Origin: Paenibacillus vini
GTDB lineage: Bacteria > Bacillota > Bacilli > Paenibacillales > Paenibacillaceae
Assembly: GCF_018403325.1 (NCBI RefSeq)
Contig: NZ_BOSL01000009.1
Span: 173,977 to 237,976, forward strand
Direction: 5' to 3'
DNA length: 64,000 nt
Part shown: in pieces, positions 45,262 through 54,866 of the stretch
Layout of the letters: each line of letters opens with the position of its first letter
Numbering within the stretch: the stretch's first letter is position 1
Position numbers and translations under genes: made by a program
Notes under the pieces: generated by a model
What the model saw: the letters and a program-made list of their open reading frames with translations, nothing else
The model's database searches: none
Told to the model about the DNA's origin: nothing

Positions 45262-46071
45262 ATGCAGCAGATCCCTTTGAGTGATTTTTCCAGTTATCTG
45301 TTTGACCTCGACGGCACCATTTATGTAGGGAATCGGGTTTTGGAGGGCGCGGCCTCCACGATCGAAGGCTTGCGGGAGCGGATGAAAACGGTCCTGTTCG
45401 CCACGAACACAACGGTTTACACAAGAGAAGAAGTGAGGGACAAGCTCGGGCGCTTCGGCATTGCCTGCACCGCGGAGGAAGTGATCACCGCTCTGTCCGT
45501 TGCCGGGATGTACTTCCGGAATTATGCTTCAGGCGCAAAAGTACTCCTTCTCGGAGATGAAGCCATGCGCGAGGAGATGACCCGCAGCGGGATTGCCGTC
45601 ACCGGCGAAGCGAGCCACGCAACTCATGTTCTGGTAGGGCTGGACCGCACCTTGGATTTCGATAAACTGACGGCCGCCGTAAACGCCGTAAGGAACGGGG
45701 CATTTCTTATCGCCGCAAATCCGGATCCGTATTGTCCGATGGAGGACGGGGTAATCCCCGATACCTGGGCGCTCGTCAAAGCGATCGAAACGGCAGGTAA
45801 CCGGTTAGCCCACGACACCGTCGGAAAGCCTTCAGGGCACTACGCTGCTTACGCTTTACAGAAGCTGAAATCGCCCCCCGAGCAATGCCTGATGGTTGGA
45901 GACAAGCTGGAGACGGATATCATGCTCGGTAAAAGTATCGGCATGCGGACAGCGCTTGTCCTCTCCGGAGTAGACTCCCGGGAATCCGTTCGGACAACGG
46001 GAATTCTCCCGGATTACATTTGTTCTTCCATTAATGACATTTTGGAAAAAACCCGGTTGGAAACCATTTGA
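45262..46071 (+). CDS. HAD-IIA family phosphatase, possibly acting on glycerol phosphate
   Basis: 269 residues. The motif 1 FDLDGTIYVGN, motif 2 ATN and motif 3 region GKPSGHYAAYAL then MVGDKLETDIMLGKSIGMRT are complete, typical of NagD/phosphoglycolate-type HAD-IIA enzymes. Some members dephosphorylate glycerol-3-phosphate. Between GlpP with its leader and a glycerol-phosphate-type importer, that substrate is plausible but not proven. The ribosome site AAGGAG lies about 15 nt before the ATG, an unusually long spacing. Confidence 0.85.
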   Translation: MQQIPLSDFSSYLFDLDGTIYVGNRVLEGAASTIEGLRERMKTVLFATNTTVYTREEVRDKLGRFGIACTAEEVITALSVAGMYFRNYASGAKVLLLGDEAMREEMTRSGIAVTGEASHATHVLVGLDRTLDFDKLTAAVNAVRNGAFLIAANPDPYCPMEDGVIPDTWALVKAIETAGNRLAHDTVGKPSGHYAAYALQKLKSPPEQCLMVGDKLETDIMLGKSIGMRTALVLSGVDSRESVRTTGILPDYICSSINDILEKTRLETI

Positions 46072-46147
46072 TGTTTCACCCAGGCAATAACCTTCGTCCT
46101 TCGATGAAGGAGCAAATATAAGCTTTATATAAATAGGAGGGAATAAC

Positions 46148-47506
46148 GTGAAGAAGTTTAGTCTTCTCATCATTGCCGTGATGCTTTTGCTTTCGGCCTG
46201 CGGCAATGCCGGAAACACCAAAGGTGCCAGCAGTAACAGCGTTGCCTCGGCAGCGGAACAAGAGAAAGGGAACAACAAATCAACCGGAGGCGGGGAGGAA
46301 AAACCGGTCGAGCTGAGCTTCTATTTTCCAGTAGCGGTCGGTGGGCCGATTACAGGCTTTATCGATAAGCTGGCTGCCGATTTCCACGAGGAAAATCCGT
46401 CGATTACCGTGAAGCCCATCTATGCGGGCAGCTACCAGGATACGATGACGAAAGTCGTGACGGCGGTCCAAGGCGGCAATTCGCCGGATTTGGCCGTGCT
46501 GCTCTCGACAGAGCTGTACAGCCTGCTGGAAATGAACGCACTCGAAGAATTGACTCCTCGTTTTTCACAGGACTATTTTAACGGATTCTATGAAGCTTTT
46601 ATGAGCAACACCAAATCCGGCGACCAGATCTGGAGCGTACCTTTCCAGCGCAGCACGATTGTCATGTACTACAACAAAGATATGTTTAAGGCGGCGAACC
46701 TGGATCCGGAGAAAGCGCCGGCCAATTGGAACGAATTAAAGGAATATGCTCAAAAGCTGACCGTCAAAGATGGCGCGGGCACGGTAAGTCAGTGGGGTCT
46801 GGAAATTCCGAGCACGGGCTATCAATATTGGATGCTTCAAGCGCTGTCCCTGCAGACCGGCACCAACATCGTATCCAATGACGGCAAAGAAGTTTATTTC
46901 AACAAACCGGAAGTAAAAGAAGCCTTGCAATTCTATGCTGATTTGGGCCGCAAAGACAAAGTTATGCCGGAAGGTATCTTGGAGTGGGCCACTGTCCCTT
47001 CCGACTTTATCAGCGGCAAAACAGCAATGATGTTCCATACGACGGGGAATTTGTCCAAGGTAAAATCCGATGCGAAATTCGACTTCGGGGTTGCCTACCT
47101 GCCTGCGAACAAAAATTACGGTTCGCCGACGGGCGGCGGAAACCTGTATGTGTTCAAAGACATTCCTGAAGAGCGCAAAGCAGCAGCCGTGAAGTTTATC
47201 GAATTCCTTACGCAGCCGGAACGCGTAGCACAGTGGTCCATCGACACCGGATATGTAGGAACGACCAAAGCCGCTTATGAAACGGAGCTTCTGAAGGACT
47301 ATGTAGCCGGCTTCCCGCAAGCTGCGGTGGCTCGTGATCAGATGGAATACGCTTCAAGCGAGTTGTCGACCTATCAAAACGGTCAGGTAACGAAATTGTT
47401 CAACGATAACATCCAATCCGCGCTGCTTGGAGAAATGACACCGGAAGAGGCGCTTGAGAAATCGCAGCAGCAGGCGGACGAGATTTTGAAGAAATATCGC
47501 AAATAA
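46148..47506 (+). CDS. ABC transporter substrate-binding lipoprotein, UgpB-like
   Basis: 452 residues, GTG start after AGGAGGG. The lipoprotein signal ends at LLSAC (Cys18). The fold is that of family 1 solute-binding proteins (VQGGNSPDLAVLLSTELYSL; WSVPFQRSTIVMYYNKDMF). UgpB proteins bind glycerol-3-phosphate or glycerophosphodiesters; the neighbouring GlpP and phosphodiesterase favour that substrate over a sugar. Confidence 0.88.
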   Translation: MKKFSLLIIAVMLLLSACGNAGNTKGASSNSVASAAEQEKGNNKSTGGGEEKPVELSFYFPVAVGGPITGFIDKLAADFHEENPSITVKPIYAGSYQDTMTKVVTAVQGGNSPDLAVLLSTELYSLLEMNALEELTPRFSQDYFNGFYEAFMSNTKSGDQIWSVPFQRSTIVMYYNKDMFKAANLDPEKAPANWNELKEYAQKLTVKDGAGTVSQWGLEIPSTGYQYWMLQALSLQTGTNIVSNDGKEVYFNKPEVKEALQFYADLGRKDKVMPEGILEWATVPSDFISGKTAMMFHTTGNLSKVKSDAKFDFGVAYLPANKNYGSPTGGGNLYVFKDIPEERKAAAVKFIEFLTQPERVAQWSIDTGYVGTTKAAYETELLKDYVAGFPQAAVARDQMEYASSELSTYQNGQVTKLFNDNIQSALLGEMTPEEALEKSQQQADEILKKYRK

Positions 47507-47556
47507 GAAACCGGGGAACCGATGAACGTAAAACGTAAAGAGAGAAGTGAGACTTT

Positions 47557-48453
47557 GTGACACGGCACTTGCTGCAAGCATTCCGCAGGTACAGTTGGAA
47601 AGACAACATTCTGGCCTATGCCTTGCTATTTCCTTCGCTTATTTTTCTAGTGATTTTTACATTCTACCCCATGATAAAAGTGTTGGATTGGAGCTTTTAT
47701 GAATCCGTCATGAACGTAAGACACTTTGTCGGTTTGGAGCTCTACGGGCAAGTTCTTCGGGATGAGGTGTTTTTAAAAGTACTTCGCAATAACGTGCTGC
47801 TTGCGCTTGTGACCGTGCCGGTAAGCATTCTGCTTGCGTTATACATGGCGGTTTGGGTCAACGGTAAACTGCGGGGAAGAAGCTTGATCCGGGCGGCGTT
47901 CTTTTATCCGACACTGATTCCCATGATTGCTATTGCGAACATCTGGCTGTTTATTTATACGCCGGATTACGGACTGCTCGATAAATTTCTGGGCTTGTTC
48001 GGTGTGGATGGTCCGAGCTGGTTGGGGAATCCGTCATGGGTGCTCATTTCCATGATGGGGATGCTGATCTGGAAGGAAGCCGGATATTTCATGATCTTTT
48101 TCCTGGCCGGTCTTCAGTCCTTGCCAAAAGAGGTCTATCAGGCCGCTGAATTGGACGGAGCCGGACCGATCCGGAAATTCAGAACGATTACGCTGCCGCT
48201 GGTCATGCCGACCACCTTGTTTGTCCTTATTATTGCGACGACGAATTCCTTCAAGCTGGTCGACCATTTGTACATCATGACCAAGGGCGGCCCGAACAAT
48301 GCGAGCAATCTGCTGTTATATCATATTTATGAGACGGCATTCAGCTTCTGGGATATGGGCAAGGCGTCTGTATTGACTGTGATTCTGCTCGTCATTCTGC
48401 TGGTCATTTCGATCTTTTATTACGGATATTTGGACAAGCGGATCCATTATTAG
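47557..48453 (+). CDS. ABC transporter permease, UgpA-like
   Basis: 298 residues, six membrane helices, EAA loop QAAELDGAGPIRKFRTITLPL. GTG start. Second gene of the importer, 50 nt after the binding protein gene. No ATPase gene is present in this operon; a shared MsmX/UgpC-type ATPase is expected. Confidence 0.9.
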   Translation: MTRHLLQAFRRYSWKDNILAYALLFPSLIFLVIFTFYPMIKVLDWSFYESVMNVRHFVGLELYGQVLRDEVFLKVLRNNVLLALVTVPVSILLALYMAVWVNGKLRGRSLIRAAFFYPTLIPMIAIANIWLFIYTPDYGLLDKFLGLFGVDGPSWLGNPSWVLISMMGMLIWKEAGYFMIFFLAGLQSLPKEVYQAAELDGAGPIRKFRTITLPLVMPTTLFVLIIATTNSFKLVDHLYIMTKGGPNNASNLLLYHIYETAFSFWDMGKASVLTVILLVILLVISIFYYGYLDKRIHY

Positions 48454-48468
48454 AGAGGAGTCAAAGCG

Positions 48469-49281
48469 ATGCATCGCCTTTTAAACCAAATCGCCATATC
48501 CATACTTGCGCTCATTTTCGCAGTTCCCTTGGTCTGGGCTGCAGTAACCTCGATTACGCCGGCCGGCGAAATGCTGACCCGGTCCAATCCGTTTGCCGTG
48601 ACGCAGCCGACGTTTGCCAATTACACGGAGGCTTGGCGGACAATACCGTTTCCAGTGTACTACTGGAACACGTTGTTGATCGTCGCAGGCGTATTGATAG
48701 TACAGCTGCTGACGGCCACACTGGCTGCATATGCATTTGCCAGACTGCAATTTCTCGGCCAAGGCTTGTTATTCATCTTGTTTCTCGTGCAAATTATGAT
48801 TCCGCCGGATATTTTGATCTTTCCTAACTATACGATTATGAAGGAGCTTCATCTTATCGATACGAAATGGGCGATTATGATTCCGTTCTGGGCTTCTTCC
48901 TTCGGCATCTTTCTGCTTCGGCAAACCTTCAAGCAGATTCCTTACGAGCTGGATGAAGCGTCCAGAGTGGACGGATGCAGGTGGTGGCAAAGCTTATGGC
49001 ATGTTTACCTGCCCTCCGCGAGGCCGACTTATGTCGCTTTTGCGCTAATCTCGATCAGCACCCATTGGAGCAATTTCATGTGGCCGCTCATCGTGACGGA
49101 TTCGGTTCATAACCGGCCGCTGACTGTGGGGATCGCCATCTTCGCCCAGTCTTTCGAGACCGGGGCGCAATGGGGGACGGTTACTGCAGCTACAATGATG
49201 GTCATTGCGCCGTTGCTGATCGCATTCTTCTTTTTTCAGAAACAGTTTGTCGAGAGCTTCATGCACGCCGGTATCAAGTAA
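48469..49281 (+). CDS. ABC transporter permease, UgpE-like
   Basis: 270 residues, six membrane helices, EAA loop DEASRVDGCRWWQSLWHVYLP near residues 163-183. ATG preceded by AGAGGAG. Third transport gene; the phosphodiesterase follows after a leader hairpin. Confidence 0.9.
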   Translation: MHRLLNQIAISILALIFAVPLVWAAVTSITPAGEMLTRSNPFAVTQPTFANYTEAWRTIPFPVYYWNTLLIVAGVLIVQLLTATLAAYAFARLQFLGQGLLFILFLVQIMIPPDILIFPNYTIMKELHLIDTKWAIMIPFWASSFGIFLLRQTFKQIPYELDEASRVDGCRWWQSLWHVYLPSARPTYVAFALISISTHWSNFMWPLIVTDSVHNRPLTVGIAIFAQSFETGAQWGTVTAATMMVIAPLLIAFFFFQKQFVESFMHAGIK

Positions 49282-49312
49282 ACCAAACCGAATAAACCGG
49301 GGTAGGAGACGT

Positions 49313-49386
49313 GGAGAAAACCCTTTATGCAATGAAAGATCGCTTATTTGCGCATTCCTTTCTGTTGGATGAAGGGTTTTTCTCGT
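49313..49386 (+). promoter_or_regulatory. Second attenuator-like leader, before the phosphodiesterase gene
   Basis: GAGAAAACCCTT (49314-49325) pairs with AAGGGTTTTTCTC (49372-49384), with an inner ATGC/GCAT stem, and ends in a T-rich run. The word GGAGAAAACCCTT is identical to that at 45147. It would allow the phosphodiesterase to be switched separately from the importer. Regulation by GlpP is inferred. Confidence 0.62.
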
Positions 49387-49418
49387 TACTGCCCGCGAAA
49401 AAGAAAGGAAGAAAGCCG

Positions 49419-52400
49419 ATGAGAACACCTACAAAGTATTTGAGTATCTGTTTGCTTACTGCACTTCTCGGGAATACCTTCATGTCCCTGGTCCAGCCTC
49501 CCTCAACAGCCGCAGCGGCGGAAGCAAGCCGAAAAGAGTTGAATGTTTCCAAGACGCTGACTGCGCCGGTGATTGACGGCAAGTTCGATGAATCGTTTTG
49601 GTCCCTGACGGAGACGCTCGAAGTTCCATTAGGAGAAGGACTGAATACTGCGGCCAAGCTGGGTCTGCTTTGGGATAATCAGTATTTATATATTGGAATG
49701 GAGATGCAGGATGATGCCTTGATGTCGGACGCGGCAGGCTCCTGGTTCGAGCAGGATAGCGTGAGTCTGTTCTTTGACCCGAGTCTTCATCAGTCGGCTC
49801 CGTTCCAGAACAGCGACATGCAGGCGGGCTTTGTTTACAAGCCGGGTTCGGCCACGCCTCAGTTTCATTTCGGGGCAGCGCTAGGGAACCATGGAGCCAA
49901 GGATGAGAAGAACGTCCTGAGAGCCATTCGGACGACCGATCACGGCTGGTCATTGGAAGCCGCTGTACCCTGGAGCATGCTGGAGATGAATCCGGTGATC
50001 CAGAAGCAGTTGGGCTTCGAAGCGACCGCAACCGACCGGTATGGGGCAGATACAACCCAGCAGCGGGTGAATGCCTGGAGCGCGTATCAATCCAGCTCCT
50101 TCTGGAACAATACGCAAGGCTACGGGGTGCTGACGCTAACCGATGATCAGCCGGTTTCAGGGATCGTGAATCCGGTGCTCCTTGAGGAGAACTTCGATGC
50201 CTATGGAAACGGAGAGATTCCATATGGTTGGATTTCGGACGTGAACGGAGGCAGCACACCGTTTTCGGTCGTTCAGGATACGTACGGCAACGGCAGAATG
50301 ACGTTTTCCGGGACGGCGTCCAGTCAGCAGGGGCGCATCAGCGCTCCAGTTCAATGGGACAATTACACAGTCGAAGCCGATGTCCGCTTTGACAGTGTGC
50401 TAAATTCCGCCCGATGGGCTGCCCTTATGTTCCGGGGCGCGTCGGATGGCAAAGCTCCTTATAATCAAATGGCTGTCCGGCAGAACGGCACGTATGAGGT
50501 TGCTTACCGGAAGCCGGATAACAGCTGGTCGGTCATCGCCAGCGGACCTTCGGAAGCTTTGGAAGTTGGAAAGGACTATAGCTTCAAGGTTCGGGTGTTT
50601 GACAATAACGTGAAGGAATATATCAAAGCCAAAGAGGATGAGGATTACAAGCTTCTGGTCGAAAAGAGCTTTGCTACGGACCTGTTGGCCCGAGGGAAAG
50701 TGGGGTTCCAGGCCGACCAAAGCACGGTTTCCTTTGACAACCTGAAGGTTACCCGCATTACGGCGGATGAGCTGCGTCTACAAGTGCCTGCTTCCATTGA
50801 AGCATTGACAGGGCCTTTAACGGTAACAGGCAGTGTCTACTATTCCGATGGTTTGACAGAACCGCTGGAGGCCGGGAAGCTCCGGTTCTATTCCTCGGAC
50901 GAAAGCATTGTAAAGGTAAGCGATGGCATGCTGTATCCGGTAAAAGAAGGAACGGTGACGCTAACGGCAGTTTACGCTAATGCGGATTGGTCCGGTTCAG
51001 TAACGGTTACGCCAAGCTCGAAAGGAGCATCCGTAACCTCCCTTGCCCATGAAACCGGATATACGCTGGCCGAAACGGGCAAGGAGCTTGACCTGTCCGA
51101 ATTACAGTTTGAGGCCAAGTTTAACGATTTTACTGAGAAGTCCATAACCGGCGCTGAGCTAGAATGGACTTCAAACGAGAGTAATGTGGAGATCCGTGAC
51201 GGAAAGCTGGTTCCTCGTCAGAAAGGAATCTATTCCATTGTCGGCAAGAAGGATGAGGCCGCAGTGAAGCTGATGATTGTAGTGAAAGACGAAGGAGATG
51301 CCGAGTACGTACTCTATGAAAATAACTTTGATCAGGAAACGGAAGGCGAGCTGCCGTCCGGATGGTCGAGAGTCGAAGGGACCACGAAAGCCAATGCGGC
51401 CGTAAAAGCCGGAGCTTTCGAGATCCGGGCAAGCGCCTCCCCGGACAATCCTTCCAGAGTGCTGCTTCCGGATTACTTATCGCTGTTTGGAGATTACAAA
51501 ATCGAGGCGGATGTGACGCATCTCGCAGCCAATGATCCGGCAAGGTGGCACTCCATCATGTACCGGGTTCAGAGCTCGCAAGGCGGCGGGTACCCTTATT
51601 ATCAAATGGCTGTCCGGCAAAATGCAACGGCGGTCAACGGAGTGGAATTCGCGGAAAGAACGCCGAGCAATGAATGGAACGTCATGAATAAAGCCGCTTT
51701 TTCCGAAAAGATTAGTCCGGACAAAATGTATCATTACTCCGTTACGGCCTATGGCGACAGAGTCATGCAATCGATCAATGATAAAGTGCTGATCAATACG
51801 GCGAATGCCGGGGCTTATCTGAAAGGCGGTATCGGATTGCAGGCGAACGGCAGCGTCATGAAGGTTGATAATCTCCGGGTCACGCTGCAGTTGGAAGAGT
51901 TGCCTCCGCTGCCCGAAGAACGTTTCGTTTCCGTAGCCGAGACCGACACCAGGATTGCGCTCGCTCCATCCATCATCACAGAACTGGAAAGTGTGGAGCA
52001 GCTAAACGGGTTAAACGGCGATCAAATGCCTGCGACTCTCTTTATTCATGTGAACAAAGACCTCAACGTGACGACTCCAGGCAGCAGCAAAGTCATAATG
52101 AGCCTGCAGGAAGCCATTGAGAAGATTGGAACGGTAATGATTCCGGCTTTTTACGTCAAGGACGAACAAACCGTAACCGCCTTGACGGATTACTTAAAAG
52201 ACATCGATTTGGAGGATGCTTTTATCGTATCCGATAACCCCGATCTAGTGAAAAAGGCCAGGGAAGCGTACTTGATGATCCGCGGGATCGTCGATTTTAG
52301 CGGGGTGAAGGCGGCTAACGAGAAAGAGCTGATGGATTTGCGGAAACAGGCCACCCTTAGCAAAGCAAAGATTGTGATTCTGTCTCAGGCCGCGGCAACT

Positions 52401-54383
52401 AAGGACAATGTCGCATATCTTCAGCAGCGGACCATGATGGTTTGGGCCAAAGAAGGGAAGGGGACAGGAACTCAGGAGGAATATGTAAACCTGCACCGCC
52501 TGATAACGGCAGGAGTCAATGGGATTGTAGCGAAGTCACCGGCGGAGATCAGACGGGCGCTTCAGGTGTATTCCCATGAGACTACGCTCATTCGCAAGCC
52601 CTATATTATCGGACACCGGGGAATGCCTTCGGTTGCTCCCGAGAACACGATCATCAGCAATGAGCTTGCCCTGGATGTCGGCGCGGATTACATTGAAAAT
52701 GATATTTACCTGTCCAAAGACGGACACCTGGTCATTATTCACGATAGCGTAGTAGATACGACGACCTATGGAACGGGTTTGGTAGAAAACATGACTTTGG
52801 AAGAGCTGCGGAAGCTAAAAGTGAAGCAGGTACCGGGTACCAATTATCCCGATGCAAGAATAGCGACGCTGGAGGAACAGATCGATCTGGCCAGGGAACG
52901 AGGCGCCATGGTTTACGCCGAAATCAAAACCGGTACGCCGGCGGCAGTGGATGCTTTTGTGAAATTGGTGAAAGAAAAAGATGCCGAGGATCTGATCAAT
53001 GTCATGTCGTTCGATACGAACCAATTGACCCGGCTTGCCGAGCAGCTGCCTGATATGCCGCTTGGACTGTTGACCGGCGGATACGCGAATGAGAACCGGG
53101 TGAACGGCGCGCTTCGGGAGACGTTTAAAGTGATGCAGCAGTATGACAGCACGTTGAACACCAGCTATGGCGGCCTCGGGCCGAAGTTCATGGAGGCGGC
53201 TCATCATCGCGGTCTGATCGTTTCGCCATGGACTTACAACAACAATGCCGATTTTAAATCGATATTTATGTTGGGTGTGTTCGGCATCACGACGGATTAC
53301 GCGTTTTGGGCGAAGGACTGGGACATTTTGCTGACGCCTCAGCAAACCGAGGTAACGCTTAAACAGGGAGAGAGTATTCAGTTATCGGCTATCGTAGAGA
53401 GTTACAGCCGCAACCAAAAAACGGTCAGCCCGGAGATCGTGCTTCTGGATGACAGCGGAGTCGTCAAGCAGGATGAAGATGATCGCAGCCGGATTACGGC
53501 GAACAAGCCGGGCCGGACGTATGCTTTGCTGCGGTACACAGCCTCGCTGGATGCCGAGAAGGTTTACGATATTTACACGGAGCCGGTGTTGATTCAGGTA
53601 TCCGGTAATGGAGATGGCGGCGGAGCTCCGGGCGGGGGCGGAGACGGAGGCGGCAACAACGGGAACAACGGAAACAATGGAAACAATGGAAACAATGGAA
53701 ACAATGGCAATAACAGCAAAAACGGAAACAATAGCAATAACAGCAACAACAGTAATGGTAGCAATAATGGAGGTAGCGGTGTAAACAACGGAAGCGCCGG
53801 TTCCGGCAGCAACACTAACGGCGGAAATGGGGGCCCGGTAACTCCTTCGCCTGTGTTCGCGGATGTGGCCGGACACTGGGCTTCTGCTTCGATTCAACGT
53901 CTGGCGGAGCAAGGTCTCATGACCGGTTACGAGGACGGCACGTTCAAACCGGACCGCCTGGTAAGCAGGGCGGAGTTTGCGGCCATCATTTTCCGGATGC
54001 TGGGACTAGAGAGATCTTCGGCCAACACCGGCTTTAAGGATGTTCAGGCAGGCGCTTGGTATGCCGAGTACGTAAACGGGCTGCAGCAGGCCGGACTCAT
54101 CAGCGGATTCCCGGATGGAACCTTCAAGCCCGGCCAACAGATTACGAGAGAAGAAGCGATGGTGATTTTGTACAAAGCGATCAAATCGGACTTGATGATG
54201 CAAAATGACAAGACCGGTCCCGATTTCAAGGATAAGGGACATATATCGGCCTGGGCATCACAGGCTGTACAAGCTTTAACCGCAGCCGGAGTAATTTCCG
54301 GCTATCCTGACGGCACGATGAAGCCGAAAGCGAATATTAGCCGGGGGGAAGTAGCGGCTATTATTGCCCGGTATATTAAATAA
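49419..54383 (+). CDS. SLH-anchored glycerophosphodiester phosphodiesterase, multidomain
   Basis: 1654 residues from the ATG at 49419 (AAAGGAAG upstream; earlier in-frame starts fall inside the leader hairpin). Signal peptide to about residue 35; CBM9-like domain (about 40-243); two concanavalin-like domains (about 254-447 and 630-825) around two Ig-like domains; a region of unknown fold (827-1057); the GDPD catalytic barrel (about 1060-1310) with IIGHRG near 1065, PENT, and ENDIYLSKDGHLVIIHD; an Ig-like domain; an Asn/Gly-repeat linker (about 1396-1477); three SLH repeats to the end. It should release glycerol-3-phosphate from glycerophosphodiesters or teichoic acid at the cell surface, for uptake by the importer just upstream. 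Confidence 0.92.
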   Translation: MRTPTKYLSICLLTALLGNTFMSLVQPPSTAAAAEASRKELNVSKTLTAPVIDGKFDESFWSLTETLEVPLGEGLNTAAKLGLLWDNQYLYIGMEMQDDALMSDAAGSWFEQDSVSLFFDPSLHQSAPFQNSDMQAGFVYKPGSATPQFHFGAALGNHGAKDEKNVLRAIRTTDHGWSLEAAVPWSMLEMNPVIQKQLGFEATATDRYGADTTQQRVNAWSAYQSSSFWNNTQGYGVLTLTDDQPVSGIVNPVLLEENFDAYGNGEIPYGWISDVNGGSTPFSVVQDTYGNGRMTFSGTASSQQGRISAPVQWDNYTVEADVRFDSVLNSARWAALMFRGASDGKAPYNQMAVRQNGTYEVAYRKPDNSWSVIASGPSEALEVGKDYSFKVRVFDNNVKEYIKAKEDEDYKLLVEKSFATDLLARGKVGFQADQSTVSFDNLKVTRITADELRLQVPASIEALTGPLTVTGSVYYSDGLTEPLEAGKLRFYSSDESIVKVSDGMLYPVKEGTVTLTAVYANADWSGSVTVTPSSKGASVTSLAHETGYTLAETGKELDLSELQFEAKFNDFTEKSITGAELEWTSNESNVEIRDGKLVPRQKGIYSIVGKKDEAAVKLMIVVKDEGDAEYVLYENNFDQETEGELPSGWSRVEGTTKANAAVKAGAFEIRASASPDNPSRVLLPDYLSLFGDYKIEADVTHLAANDPARWHSIMYRVQSSQGGGYPYYQMAVRQNATAVNGVEFAERTPSNEWNVMNKAAFSEKISPDKMYHYSVTAYGDRVMQSINDKVLINTANAGAYLKGGIGLQANGSVMKVDNLRVTLQLEELPPLPEERFVSVAETDTRIALAPSIITELESVEQLNGLNGDQMPATLFIHVNKDLNVTTPGSSKVIMSLQEAIEKIGTVMIPAFYVKDEQTVTALTDYLKDIDLEDAFIVSDNPDLVKKAREAYLMIRGIVDFSGVKAANEKELMDLRKQATLSKAKIVILSQAAATKDNVAYLQQRTMMVWAKEGKGTGTQEEYVNLHRLITAGVNGIVAKSPAEIRRALQVYSHETTLIRKPYIIGHRGMPSVAPENTIISNELALDVGADYIENDIYLSKDGHLVIIHDSVVDTTTYGTGLVENMTLEELRKLKVKQVPGTNYPDARIATLEEQIDLARERGAMVYAEIKTGTPAAVDAFVKLVKEKDAEDLINVMSFDTNQLTRLAEQLPDMPLGLLTGGYANENRVNGALRETFKVMQQYDSTLNTSYGGLGPKFMEAAHHRGLIVSPWTYNNNADFKSIFMLGVFGITTDYAFWAKDWDILLTPQQTEVTLKQGESIQLSAIVESYSRNQKTVSPEIVLLDDSGVVKQDEDDRSRITANKPGRTYALLRYTASLDAEKVYDIYTEPVLIQVSGNGDGGGAPGGGGDGGGNNGNNGNNGNNGNNGNNGNNSKNGNNSNNSNNSNGSNNGGSGVNNGSAGSGSNTNGGNGGPVTPSPVFADVAGHWASASIQRLAEQGLMTGYEDGTFKPDRLVSRAEFAAIIFRMLGLERSSANTGFKDVQAGAWYAEYVNGLQQAGLISGFPDGTFKPGQQITREEAMVILYKAIKSDLMMQNDKTGPDFKDKGHISAWASQAVQALTAAGVISGYPDGTMKPKANISRGEVAAIIARYIK

Positions 54384-54396
54384 CCTGTTTAAATTT

Positions 54397-54444
54397 AATA
54401 AGCATTCCGTCACTCAATATGGAGAGGCGGAATGCTTATTATTA
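54397..54444 (+). terminator. Terminator after the phosphodiesterase gene
   Basis: AATAAGCATTCCG and CGGAATGCTTATT form a perfect 13-bp stem. Confidence 0.85.
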
Positions 54445-54471
54445 CATTCGAAAAAAAATACAAAAAAAGTG

Positions 54472-54500
54472 TTGCAAGGTATATTGGTATTTGGTATACT
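54472..54500 (+). promoter_or_regulatory. SigA promoter of tRNA-Glu/tRNA-Leu
   Basis: TTGCAA and TATACT with exactly 17 nt between them, 35 nt before tRNA-Glu. Confidence 0.85.
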
Positions 54501-54535
54501 CAATCTTGTCGCTGCTTCAGAGCGAAATTAAATAA

Positions 54536-54610
54536 GGCCCGTTGGTCAAGGGGTTAAGACACCTCCCTTTCACGGAGGTAACAGGGGTTCGAATCCCCTA
54601 CGGGTCACCA
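54536..54610 (+). tRNA. tRNA-Glu (anticodon TTC)
   Basis: 75 nt with CCA encoded. The acceptor stem GGCCCGT/ACGGGTC has one G-U pair, the anticodon loop reads CTTTCAC and the T arm is normal. Confidence 0.97.
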
Positions 54611-54614
54611 ATTT

Positions 54615-54697
54615 GCGGTCGTGGTGGAATGGCAGACACGCTATCTTGAGGGGGTAGTGGGTGTATACCCGTGGAGGTTCGAGTCCTCTCGACCGCA
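54615..54697 (+). tRNA. tRNA-Leu (anticodon GAG), copy 1
   Basis: 83 nt. Acceptor stem GCGGTCG/CGACCGC, anticodon loop TTGAGGG, long variable arm GGGT/ACCC. CCA is not encoded. Nearly identical to the copy at 63676. Confidence 0.95.
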
Positions 54698-54709
54698 TAC
54701 AAAACTTGA

Positions 54710-54738
54710 AAGCTCCTGCATATGCAGGGGCTTTTTTG
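54710..54738 (+). terminator. Terminator after the tRNA pair
   Basis: AAGCTCCTGCA and TGCAGGGGCTT pair with one G-U and are followed by T6. Confidence 0.85.
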
Positions 54739-54830
54739 TTACATTCAGCATACATAGAACCGGCATAAGAATGGCGGATATTTCCCGGACATATTTTCTG
54801 GACAGGGGAACCTCGTTATGGTATCTATAT

Positions 54831-54849
54831 GATAATGATAACCATTATC
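54831..54849. promoter_or_regulatory. Fur box upstream of the btr-like gene
   Basis: GATAATGATAACCATTATC differs at one or two positions from the 19-bp Fur consensus GATAATGATAATCATTATC. It lies just downstream of a TGGACA-N17-TATCTA promoter (54799-54827) and 18 nt before the TTG start. Confidence 0.88.
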
Positions 54850-54866
54850 AATAAGGTGGAATTAAT

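Noticed and set aside
53594-53815. Leu/Pro-rich frame opposite the Asn/Gly linker of the phosphodiesterase
   Set aside because: Simple-sequence artefact of the linker repeats.
54570-54755. Minus-strand frame reading RGLEPPRVYTHYPLK
   Set aside because: Antisense to tRNA-Leu; this is the classical false gene seen opposite tRNA-Leu. The same applies to 63529-63972.
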